Positions 1 to 5,484 of a stretch of DNA of 5,771 bases are shown here, piece by piece. A program made the translations under genes and the position numbers. This DNA comes from Burkholderiales bacterium (GTDB lineage: Bacteria; Pseudomonadota; Gammaproteobacteria; Burkholderiales; Burkholderiaceae_C), in the NCBI GenBank assembly GCA_025352345.1, contig JANXTP010000320.1, forward strand, positions 1 to 5,771. The letters run 5' to 3'. Within the stretch, counting starts at the first letter, position 1; every line of letters begins with the position of its first letter. Under the pieces are notes generated by a model. That model was not told the DNA's origin. It worked only from the letters and a program-made list of their open reading frames with translations, and did not search any database.

Positions 1-1
1 T

Positions 2-460
2 GCGGTCGAACGGATCCCGGTCTACATCGACGGCGCTGACGAGATTGACCCGCGCGGCTGCATGATCAAAGGCGGTGGCGCGGCGCTGACGCGCGAGAAG
101 ATCGTGGCCGATCTGGCCGATCGTTTCGTCTGCATTGCCGATGTGTCGAAGCGTGTTGCGGTGCTAGGCCGATTTCCGCTGCCGGTCGAGGTGATCCCGA
201 TGGCCGCGGCGCAGATCGCGCGGCGCTTCCTGGCGCTGGGTGGCCGCCCGGTGCTGCGCGCCGGTTTGGTGACCGACAACGGTGGCCACCTGATCGATGT
301 GCATGGCCTGCACATCACCGACCCGGTGGTGATGGAGTGCGAGATCAACCAGTGGCCCGGCGTCGTCAGCGTGGGCATCTTTGCGCGCCACCGGGCCAGC
401 CTGTGCCTGTTCGGCGGGCCTGATGGTGTCGAGCCGGTGGCGTACGAAGCTGCGCCCTGA
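2..460 (+). CDS. rpiA: Ribose-5-phosphate isomerase A, C-terminal part (5' end outside window)
   Basis: RpiA interconverts ribose 5-phosphate and ribulose 5-phosphate in the cytosolic non-oxidative pentose phosphate pathway. The reading frame is open from base 2 and ends at TGA 458-460, giving 152 residues. The E. coli enzyme has 219 residues, so roughly the first 65-70 are missing here because of the window edge, not because of damage. The visible part starts just before the signature YIDGADEI, then KGGGAALTREK, FPLPVEVIP, GGRPVLR, VTDNGG and a C-terminal PGVVSVGIFA. The catalytic residues known from E. coli (Asp81, Asp84, Lys94, Glu103) match D10, D13, K23 and E32 of the visible fragment with exactly the expected spacing, so the enzyme should be active. 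The upstream neighbours are unseen. The next gene on this strand begins about 65 bases downstream. Confidence 0.97.
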   Translation, partial: AVERIPVYIDGADEIDPRGCMIKGGGAALTREKIVADLADRFVCIADVSKRVAVLGRFPLPVEVIPMAAAQIARRFLALGGRPVLRAGLVTDNGGHLIDVHGLHITDPVVMECEINQWPGVVSVGIFARHRASLCLFGGPDGVEPVAYEAAP

Positions 461-526
461 CGCGGCCGGAACGCGCTGAAAACAGCGTAATCTCGCTGCC
501 TTATTCATTGAAGTGGATGCATGCCC

Positions 527-709
527 ATGGCCAAGCCCAACTACTCGTTCGAAAAACGCCAGCGCGAGCTGGCCAAGAAGAAGAAAAAAGAAGAGAAAGT
601 GAAGGAAAAAGCCGGCCGCAAGATCGGCGCTGACGGCGAGCCCGAGGCGGCAGCAGACGACGCCGAAGGCACCGCTCCCGCAGCAGGCGCAGGGCAGACA
701 GCCGCTTGA
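527..709 (+). CDS. Small Lys-rich protein of unknown function (MAKPNYSFEKRQ... type)
   Basis: This encodes 60 residues from ATG 527, or 62 from the in-frame ATG at 521. I prefer 527 because, from memory, similar short betaproteobacterial proteins begin MAKPNY followed by FEKRQ-ELAKKKK; this was not checked by search. A weak purine stretch GAAGTGG (510-516) sits 10 bases before ATG 527 and 4 before ATG 521, so the ribosome-binding site does not settle the start. The N-terminal half is strongly basic and probably helical, with a KKKKKEEK cluster near residues 17-24. The C-terminal half is rich in Ala, Glu, Asp and Gly and is probably disordered. There is no signal peptide, membrane segment or cysteine. 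The charge pattern would allow nucleic-acid or ribosome binding, but that is only a guess and no function is known to me. It lies after rpiA on the same strand and converges on mnmC. Confidence 0.72.
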   Translation: MAKPNYSFEKRQRELAKKKKKEEKVKEKAGRKIGADGEPEAAADDAEGTAPAAGAGQTAA

Positions 710-722
710 GTCGACGTGCCGC

Positions 723-743
723 AGGCTCAACAAAACTGAGCCT
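723..743. terminator. Hairpin in the convergent gap (possible weak terminator)
   Basis: A perfect 7-bp inverted repeat, AGGCTCA (723-729) and TGAGCCT (737-743), encloses a 7-base loop. It lies in the 72-base gap between the ends of the plus-strand small gene and minus-strand mnmC, where a shared terminator would be expected. It lacks a proper U-tract on either side (CTCTTG on the plus strand, none on the minus strand), so efficient intrinsic termination is doubtful. It could instead protect transcript 3' ends. Confidence 0.35.
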
Positions 744-781
744 CTTGACGCGACGCGAGCGTTTGAACCAGCCCGCAGGTT

Positions 782-2638
782 TTACTCTCCTCGGCGCAAT
801 CGCCGCGCAGCTTCGCGCACCACGAAGCGGGCGGCGTCCACGCTGTCCAGCAGGCCGGCCTCAATTGGTACGGGGGCGCCCGTGATCGATGCGGCCACCA
901 CTTGCGCCGCCAGCGCCGCCCAGGTGATGCCGCGCGACCCCAAGCCCGTGCACACGTAAAGCCCCGGCAGCCTCGGCACTTGGGCGGGCTGTTCCAGCCG
1001 TTGCAACAGCAGCGCAGCGGCGATGTCGGGCACCGCGCCCAGCACCGGCAGCCGGTCGTCGGTGCTCCAGCGCCAACCGGTGCGGCCGCTGAGCAGGGTC
1101 GAATCGACAGCAAGTGCGGCACCCGTCAGGCGCGACCACTGCGCCAGGTTGTGGCGGTGATCGCTGTCGCGCACCGAGGGGTCGTCGTCGCCAGGCTGTG
1201 AGGTCGCCCCAAAAATCGCCATGCCGTCGATCGGCGGCAGTGCATAGCCCGCGCCAGTGATCGGCACGTTGGGCAACAGCACGGGCGGCAGTTTCAACGC
1301 GACCAGGTCGCTCAGCCGCACCATGCTGATCTGGCCGCGCACCTTGCGCAGCGGCCAGGCATCGGGCTGGGACGGCGGCATCCACGGTCGCAGCAAGCGC
1401 AAGGCATCTCCCGCATTGGCCAGCACCACGATGTCGGAGGTGGCCAGGACGTGGCCGCCGGCATCGCGCAGAGTCCAGGTGTTGCCATCGCGCGTGAGTG
1501 AGTCCACAGCGCCACCGAAACGCAACGAGGTGCGCCGCCCGGCGCGCTCGATAAACGACCGCGCCAGCCCACCGGGCTGCACCCAGCCGCCGCCCGGGTA
1601 CCACCAGGCCGAATGGCGCAGCAAGAGGCCGCTGCGGGCCGAGGCCTCGTGTGCCGCCAGCGCCTGCACATAGTCCGGCGGCAGGGCCAGCCTTCGCAAC
1701 GTGTTTTGCATCGCGAGCAGGATGTCGTCGCCATCGGCGGCTTCCAGTCGCAGCAGGCCCTGCGCATTGCCCTGAACCCCGTGCTGCGCCAGCGCGACCG
1801 CGACGGCTCGCTGGGCCTCCAGCGCTGCTGCCCGGTTGAAGTGCGCGTGAGCACCATCCTGTGGGTTGACGATGCCGTGGAACAGGCCGGCCGGGTTGCC
1901 GGAGGTCTCCATCGCCGGCGCGCCGTGGCGTTCGAACACGACGCTGTCGCGCACCTGTTCTGCGAGCGCCCAGGCCACCGCGCAGCCGGCCAGGCCTGCG
2001 CCGATCACCAGCACCGGCGCGTTCGTGGGTGAGCTTCTCGCAGGCCGTGAGGGCGCACGCCTGGGGATGAATGTCGGCTCATAACGCCAGCAGTCGGCTG
2101 TATCGTCCACCCGCGTGAAGCCGGCGGAACGCATCGCATCGGCATCGGTGGTCGATGCGGCGTCGACCCAGGCCAGGCTGCCCAGACGAGCCAGTCGCGC
2201 CAACGCCTTGGCCTGTCGTCGCGAGCCTGCGGCATCGTTCTCGACACGGGTAGCCAGCGCAAATGCATCGACCGGGGCCACCAGTTCGCGCAGCCCATCT
2301 CGCAAGGGCAGCGGCATCAGCAGCCACTGCACCTGCCCCTCATCGAAGGCCAGCCGGTGCAGATTGGGCGTGATCGGCGGCCAGGTACTGCCGATCTCAT
2401 CGGCGAGGGCGTGCGCCGTGCAGCCCTCGCCGATGTCGCTGGACACGGTGATCAGATGCAGTTGCGCGCAGCGATGCGGGTCACTGCGCCAGGCCTGCAG
2501 GCAGCGCAGGAAGCGACGGCCGCCATCGAAGTGCTCGTCCAGCACGATGAAGCGCGGACGGTCTTTCCACTCGACCAACAGTGCGGCAGCGAAGGCGCTG
2601 GCCGTGTCGGGCGAATCGCTGAAGGCTGCGTGGCTCAT
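782..2638 (-). CDS. mnmC: MnmC: FAD-dependent cmnm5s2U34 tRNA oxidoreductase with degenerate N-terminal methyltransferase domain
   Basis: Full-length MnmC is bifunctional. Its C-terminal FAD domain removes the carboxymethyl group of cmnm5(s2)U34 in tRNA to give nm5(s2)U. Its N-terminal SAM domain then methylates this to mnm5(s2)U. This protein has 618 residues from ATG 2638 to TAA 782-784. The frame stays open upstream to 3217, but that part is antisense to the neighbouring gene and is not protein-like. The FAD domain is intact: dinucleotide motif VIGAGLAGC (211-219), SGNPAGLFHGIVNP (246-259), WWYPGGGWVQPGG (345-357), and a C-terminal GLGSRGITWAALAA (565-578). Residues about 28-195 still resemble the methyltransferase fold (FIVLDEHF, LQAWRSDPHRCAQLHL, WPPITPNLHRLAFDEG). 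However, DEHFDGGRRFL replaces the usual ETGFGLGLNFL, and VDAFALATRVEND replaces VDAFFLDGFAP. About 20-30 usual N-terminal residues are also absent. I therefore expect oxidoreductase activity but little or no methyltransferase activity. Its start overlaps the upstream stop as TGATG and has no clear Shine-Dalgarno, which suggests translational coupling. Confidence 0.93.
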   Translation of the reverse strand: MSHAAFSDSPDTASAFAAALLVEWKDRPRFIVLDEHFDGGRRFLRCLQAWRSDPHRCAQLHLITVSSDIGEGCTAHALADEIGSTWPPITPNLHRLAFDEGQVQWLLMPLPLRDGLRELVAPVDAFALATRVENDAAGSRRQAKALARLARLGSLAWVDAASTTDADAMRSAGFTRVDDTADCWRYEPTFIPRRAPSRPARSSPTNAPVLVIGAGLAGCAVAWALAEQVRDSVVFERHGAPAMETSGNPAGLFHGIVNPQDGAHAHFNRAAALEAQRAVAVALAQHGVQGNAQGLLRLEAADGDDILLAMQNTLRRLALPPDYVQALAAHEASARSGLLLRHSAWWYPGGGWVQPGGLARSFIERAGRRTSLRFGGAVDSLTRDGNTWTLRDAGGHVLATSDIVVLANAGDALRLLRPWMPPSQPDAWPLRKVRGQISMVRLSDLVALKLPPVLLPNVPITGAGYALPPIDGMAIFGATSQPGDDDPSVRDSDHRHNLAQWSRLTGAALAVDSTLLSGRTGWRWSTDDRLPVLGAVPDIAAALLLQRLEQPAQVPRLPGLYVCTGLGSRGITWAALAAQVVAASITGAPVPIEAGLLDSVDAARFVVREAARRLRRGE

Positions 2639-3585
2639 CAGGTGCGGCCGGTGCTGCAGGCGCGCAGCCATGCGAGCAGGCGATCGCGCGCATCGGTCAA
2701 GTTGCGGTAGGCGAGTACCGCGGCGCTCATGCTGTGCAGGGCGTCGTGCAGGCGTTGCGCATGTGCTGGTTCGGTGATCGCCAGCGCCAGGGGTTGAACT
2801 TCGATGTGGATCGTGAACACCGCCTGCCGGTGGGCGGTCAGCGGGATGAAGGTCTGCCGCTCGGTGCGCAGGAAGGCCAGCGCCGCCACCTGCTCGGCAT
2901 CGACATCCGCGGGCCAGCCGTGGGCCTGGAGCCGCGCCGGGTGCGCATCGAGGTGCGGGTGACTGGTGATGTTCCACACCCAGCGCTCCCAGCGGTCGCT
3001 GCCGGTCACCAGTCGCGCTAGATGATCGCTGGCGGTGATCAGCATCTGGTTGTCGGCCACCGGCGCATGCACTTCGGCGAAGTGACGGCCGATCTTGTCC
3101 TCGGGCGCCCAGTGCGAGGGCAGGCACACTGCCAGCCAGGGGATGCGGGCGGTGTCGCCATCGATGACCGCGAAGTCTTCGGCGAAGGCGAGGCAAAACA
3201 GCGCGGTGGCACGCCACGCGGATGGCATTGCAGCGAGGCAGCGGCCGACCTCGGGCAGCGCGTCAGCGCGGGTCGATGTCACGGCGCCGTCGTGCACAGA
3301 CCAGCCGAGGCGCAGCGCTTGCACCGATTTGTCACCTTCGCAGCGCCAGGCCTCCGGATGCTCGGTGGCAGCGTGTTCGAACAGCGCATACAGCGCCGGC
3401 TGCGGGTCGAAGTCGGGGCTCATCAGCAGCGCCTGATGCGTGTGCGCGTTCAGCACCGCCAGCTTCTCGCGCAGCATCCGATCGCCGGGCCGGGTTGGCG
3501 TCAGCTGAATTGCACCGGTGGCAAGCCGCCGCAGCCCGGGCTGCATCCGGAACGGTGTGCTGATGGCGTCGAAATCAAAAGGCAT
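2638..3585 (-). CDS. Heme-dependent oxidative N-demethylase family protein (HODM / DUF3445)
   Basis: This encodes 315 residues from ATG 3585 to TGA 2640-2638. A GTG directly upstream (3588) is in frame and would add one residue. I assign it to the DUF3445 family. Its characterised members are PAS-fold heme proteins that oxidatively demethylate secondary amines such as dimethylamine, releasing formaldehyde. Family-like stretches visible here are FAEDFAVID (134-142), IPWLAVCLPSHWAPEDKIG (148-166), FAEVHAPV (169-176, with H173 a candidate heme-region residue), WERWVWNIT (199-207), and FLRTERQTFIPLT (238-250) followed by FTIHIEVQPL (257-266). No signal peptide or membrane segment is seen, so it should be cytosolic. 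It is the first gene of a two-gene unit with mnmC (one-base overlap TGATG) and follows the efp terminator, so it probably has its own promoter. I could not identify that promoter in the 30-base leader. The real substrate is unknown. I am confident of the family but not of the reaction. Confidence 0.85.
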   Translation of the reverse strand: MPFDFDAISTPFRMQPGLRRLATGAIQLTPTRPGDRMLREKLAVLNAHTHQALLMSPDFDPQPALYALFEHAATEHPEAWRCEGDKSVQALRLGWSVHDGAVTSTRADALPEVGRCLAAMPSAWRATALFCLAFAEDFAVIDGDTARIPWLAVCLPSHWAPEDKIGRHFAEVHAPVADNQMLITASDHLARLVTGSDRWERWVWNITSHPHLDAHPARLQAHGWPADVDAEQVAALAFLRTERQTFIPLTAHRQAVFTIHIEVQPLALAITEPAHAQRLHDALHSMSAAVLAYRNLTDARDRLLAWLRACSTGRT

Positions 3586-3615
3586 CACCGCATCATGCCG
3601 AAGCCGCTACCCCAC

Positions 3616-3646
3616 AAAACAAAAGGGCGCCACAGGCGCCCTTTTT
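3616..3646 (-). terminator. Rho-independent terminator of efp (bidirectional by symmetry)
   Basis: A GGGCGCC/GGCGCCC stem of 7 GC pairs (3625-3631 with 3635-3641) closes a 3-base loop. Flanking AAAA/TTTT extends it to 11 bp. On the minus strand, the direction of efp transcription, it is followed by TTTTGTTTTG (3624-3615), a good U-tract about 20 bases after the efp stop codon. The plus strand also carries TTTTT (3642-3646), so it could stop antisense transcription too. It separates the earP-efp unit from the N-demethylase-mnmC unit. Confidence 0.93.
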
Positions 3647-3664
3647 CCGTCCTGCCGACAGGCG

Positions 3665-4219
3665 CTATACGCGCTTGCGGTACTCGTGTGTGCGGGTGTC
3701 GATTTCGACCTTGTCACCGGTCTGCACGAACAACGGCACCGAAATCTCGAAACCAGTGGCCAGCTTCGCGTTCTTCAGCACCTTGCCTGAGGTGTCGCCT
3801 TTGACGGCCGGCTCGGTCTCGACGATCTCGCGCACCAGGCTGGTCGGCAGTTCGACCGAGATCGCCTTGCCGTCGTAGAACACCACTTCGACTGGCATGC
3901 CGTCTTCGAGGTACTGGACGGCATCGCCCATGTTTTCGCTCTCGACCTCGAACTGGTTGTATTCGGCGTCCATGAACGCATACATCGGATCGGCGAAGTA
4001 GGAGTAGGTGCACTCCTTCTTGTCGAGGATGACCTGGTCCATCTTGTCGTCGGCCTTGAAGACGACTTCGGTGCCGGAGTTGCTCAGCAGGCTCTTGAGC
4101 TTCATGCGCACGGTGGCCGAATTGCGGCCGCCGCGGCTGTATTCGGTTTTCAGCACGACCATCGGGTCCTTGCCGTGCATGATGACGTTGCCGGCGCGAA
4201 TTTCCTGTGCGATTTTCAT
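3665..4219 (-). CDS. efp: Elongation factor P, EarP/Arg32 type
   Basis: EF-P binds between the P and E sites of the ribosome and promotes peptide bond formation at polyproline stretches. The protein has 184 residues (ATG 4219, TAG 3667-3665), the usual family length. Its N-terminal KOW-like domain (about 1-64) begins MKIAQEIRAGNVIM. The tip of its loop reads TEYSRGGRNSATVRMKLKSLL, placing Arg at position 32 where the E. coli type carries the beta-lysylated Lys34. Two OB-like domains follow, with typical TYSYFADPMYAFMD (about 71-84), EYNQFEVE, GMPVEVVFYDGKAISVELP and a C-terminal GFEISVPLFVQTGDKVEIDTRTHEYRKRV-type end. Arg32 identifies the class modified with rhamnose by EarP, whose gene lies 65 bases upstream on the same strand. 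The Shine-Dalgarno is weak (ACGGAC about 7 bases before the ATG). A strong terminator follows. Confidence 0.98.
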   Translation of the reverse strand: MKIAQEIRAGNVIMHGKDPMVVLKTEYSRGGRNSATVRMKLKSLLSNSGTEVVFKADDKMDQVILDKKECTYSYFADPMYAFMDAEYNQFEVESENMGDAVQYLEDGMPVEVVFYDGKAISVELPTSLVREIVETEPAVKGDTSGKVLKNAKLATGFEISVPLFVQTGDKVEIDTRTHEYRKRV

Positions 4220-4247
4220 GACGCTGTCCGTTGAGATCCGTGGAGTT

Positions 4248-4284
4248 GGCTTTTCATGTTTCGTGGATCGCGAAACGAAAAGCC
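4248..4284. repeat. Long imperfect inverted repeat in the earP-efp spacer
   Basis: The spacer contains a 14-bp inverted repeat: GGCTTTTC (4248-4255) pairs with GAAAAGCC (4277-4284), and GTTTCG (4258-4263) pairs with CGAAAC (4271-4276). A 2-base bulge (4256-4257) separates the two arms and a 7-base loop closes it. It abuts the earP stop codon and ends 28 bases before the efp start. On the minus strand it is followed by AACTCCACGG, not a U-tract, so it is not a canonical terminator for earP. It could be a stabilising or processing hairpin, a leaky attenuator, or a protein-binding palindrome near an efp promoter. The structure is seen directly; its role is inference. Confidence 0.7.
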
Positions 4285-5448
4285 TCAGATTTTAGCCTGC
4301 AGAAGGCTGTTTTTGGCGTCGGCGAATGCCATCAGCTGGGTGGCGAGGTCGGGCTGGGCCCGCAGCTCGGTCCGCCAGGCAGCACACCGTTCGCCCCAGG
4401 CGGACATCGACGACGGCGAATTCAGCAGGGCCCAGGCGGCGCCATCTGACGCTGTGGGCAGGCTGTTCCAGTGGCACGCGGCCCGCCGGATCGCCTCGGC
4501 CAACGGCGGGTCGGCGGCCGTTGATGCTTGTGCGAAAAACGCCGCGAGCTTGGCTGCATGCGCGCCGTCGTGCTGCGGGTAGATCTGCCAGAGGAACGGG
4601 CGCCCGGCCCAGATCGCGCGCACCAACGAATCTTCGCCGCGAACGAAGTTCAGGTCGCAGGACCACAGCAGGTGGTCGTAGTTGGTCTGCGTCAGCCAGG
4701 GCAGGGCCTGTGCGCGCACGCCCCGCAGGGAGCTGCTGTCAGCGATCGCCTGCGTCACCTGCTCGGTCGCGTGGCCGGGTGTTGTCAACAGCAGCGTGGG
4801 GCGGGTGGACAGCGCGTGGAGCAGTTCCGGCAGATTCGGGTTCGCGTAGCAGAACAGGCTGACCAGGCGTTCACCAGGCTGCGGTGCAATGTCGTGGTCG
4901 GCCAGCCATGTTTCGCGGTTGAACGTGGCTTGCCGTTGCATCAGATCGGCCTCCCGCAGCAGGCCACCGGTGCCCGCAGTGAACCCAGGGTAGAAGTACC
5001 AGCTGGTCAGGTCGCGAGCAGTGCCGCTGGCTTGCAAGGACGGCAGCCGGTGGTTGCGCTCGACATACGGCTCGGCGCTCAGATACTCGAGGTTGATCCA
5101 CACCGGCGCTGCCGCGTGCAGGTGCGCATGGGCCATCCGGCGCAGACAAGGTTCGGGCAGTCCGCAGCCGAAAGCCTCGATCACCACCGCGGCGGGCTCG
5201 GTGTCCATGACGGCGAGCGCATCGTCGCTCACAGGCCAGGGCCGCACCTCGACGCCGGCATGGCCTTCGGGTGCCATCCAGGCCAGGGCTCGCGCATCGT
5301 CGATCCACAGGCGCACCGCGATGCCGCGCGAGGTCAGATCGACCGCCAGCCGCCAGCACACGCCAGCATCGCCGTGGTTGTCGACGACGCGGCAGTACAC
5401 ATCCCATGTTGCGCGCGAGCTGGGGTGTCGTGGCGCATTCAAGGGCAT
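4285..5448 (-). CDS. earP: EF-P arginine rhamnosyltransferase EarP
   Basis: EarP (formerly DUF2331) is a GT-B-fold inverting glycosyltransferase that transfers L-rhamnose from dTDP-beta-L-rhamnose to Arg32 of EF-P, activating it. The protein has 387 residues from ATG 5448 to TGA 4287-4285, within the normal family range. Visible signatures are WDVYCRVVDNHGDAGVCWRL (15-34), which contains the Asp pair of the catalytic D-x-x-x-D region (D23, D27); then INLEYLSAEPYVE (118-130), SWYFYPGFTAGTGGL (149-163), and near the donor site LNFVRGEDSLVRAIWAGRPFLWQIYPQ (266-292 region, including R270, E272, D273 and Y290). Mutational and structural studies of Pseudomonas and Neisseria EarP place substrate binding and catalysis in these regions. 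The frame is open further upstream to 5703, but that part overlaps uvrC antisense and is not EarP-like. No Shine-Dalgarno precedes ATG 5448. It is upstream of efp, its substrate gene, and divergent from uvrC. Confidence 0.96.
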   Translation of the reverse strand: MPLNAPRHPSSRATWDVYCRVVDNHGDAGVCWRLAVDLTSRGIAVRLWIDDARALAWMAPEGHAGVEVRPWPVSDDALAVMDTEPAAVVIEAFGCGLPEPCLRRMAHAHLHAAAPVWINLEYLSAEPYVERNHRLPSLQASGTARDLTSWYFYPGFTAGTGGLLREADLMQRQATFNRETWLADHDIAPQPGERLVSLFCYANPNLPELLHALSTRPTLLLTTPGHATEQVTQAIADSSSLRGVRAQALPWLTQTNYDHLLWSCDLNFVRGEDSLVRAIWAGRPFLWQIYPQHDGAHAAKLAAFFAQASTAADPPLAEAIRRAACHWNSLPTASDGAAWALLNSPSSMSAWGERCAAWRTELRAQPDLATQLMAFADAKNSLLQAKI

Positions 5449-5484
5449 CGGTGAATTATCCGAGCGTCGGCACAATCGCAGGCG
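5449..5484. promoter_or_regulatory. Divergent earP/uvrC intergenic region with promoter-like -10 elements
   Basis: Only 36 bases separate the two divergent start codons, so any promoters must overlap each other and probably the coding regions. On the minus strand GATAAT (5460-5455) matches 5 of 6 consensus -10 bases and lies 6 bases before the earP ATG, so transcription would begin at or next to the start codon. On the plus strand CACAAT (5471-5476) matches 4 of 6 and lies 8 bases before the uvrC ATG. No convincing -35 element accompanies either. Confidence 0.3.

Noticed and set aside
474..487. Small hairpin CGCTG-AAAA-CAGCG after the rpiA stop, as an rpiA terminator.
   Set aside because: The stem is only 5 bp and is followed by TAATCTCG with no U-tract, so it is too weak to call.
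584..590. AAAAAAG in the small Lys-rich gene, a possible -1 frameshift slippery site.
   Set aside because: The zero frame reads AAA AAA GAA, so the heptamer is not in the A AAA AAG phase needed. The run is explained by consecutive Lys codons.
2639..3217. The mnmC frame stays open 579 bases upstream of ATG 2638, giving an apparent 811-residue protein.
   Set aside because: The extension is antisense-frame shadow of the N-demethylase gene on the same strand. It is Arg/His/Pro-rich with no recognisable domain, while the other frame gives a clear family match and a TGATG junction.
3022..3804. A 260-codon plus-strand open frame across the N-demethylase start, terminator and efp end.
   Set aside because: It is a GC-rich antisense shadow: it crosses a strong terminator and two better-supported genes, and its translation is low-complexity Arg/His/Gln-rich.
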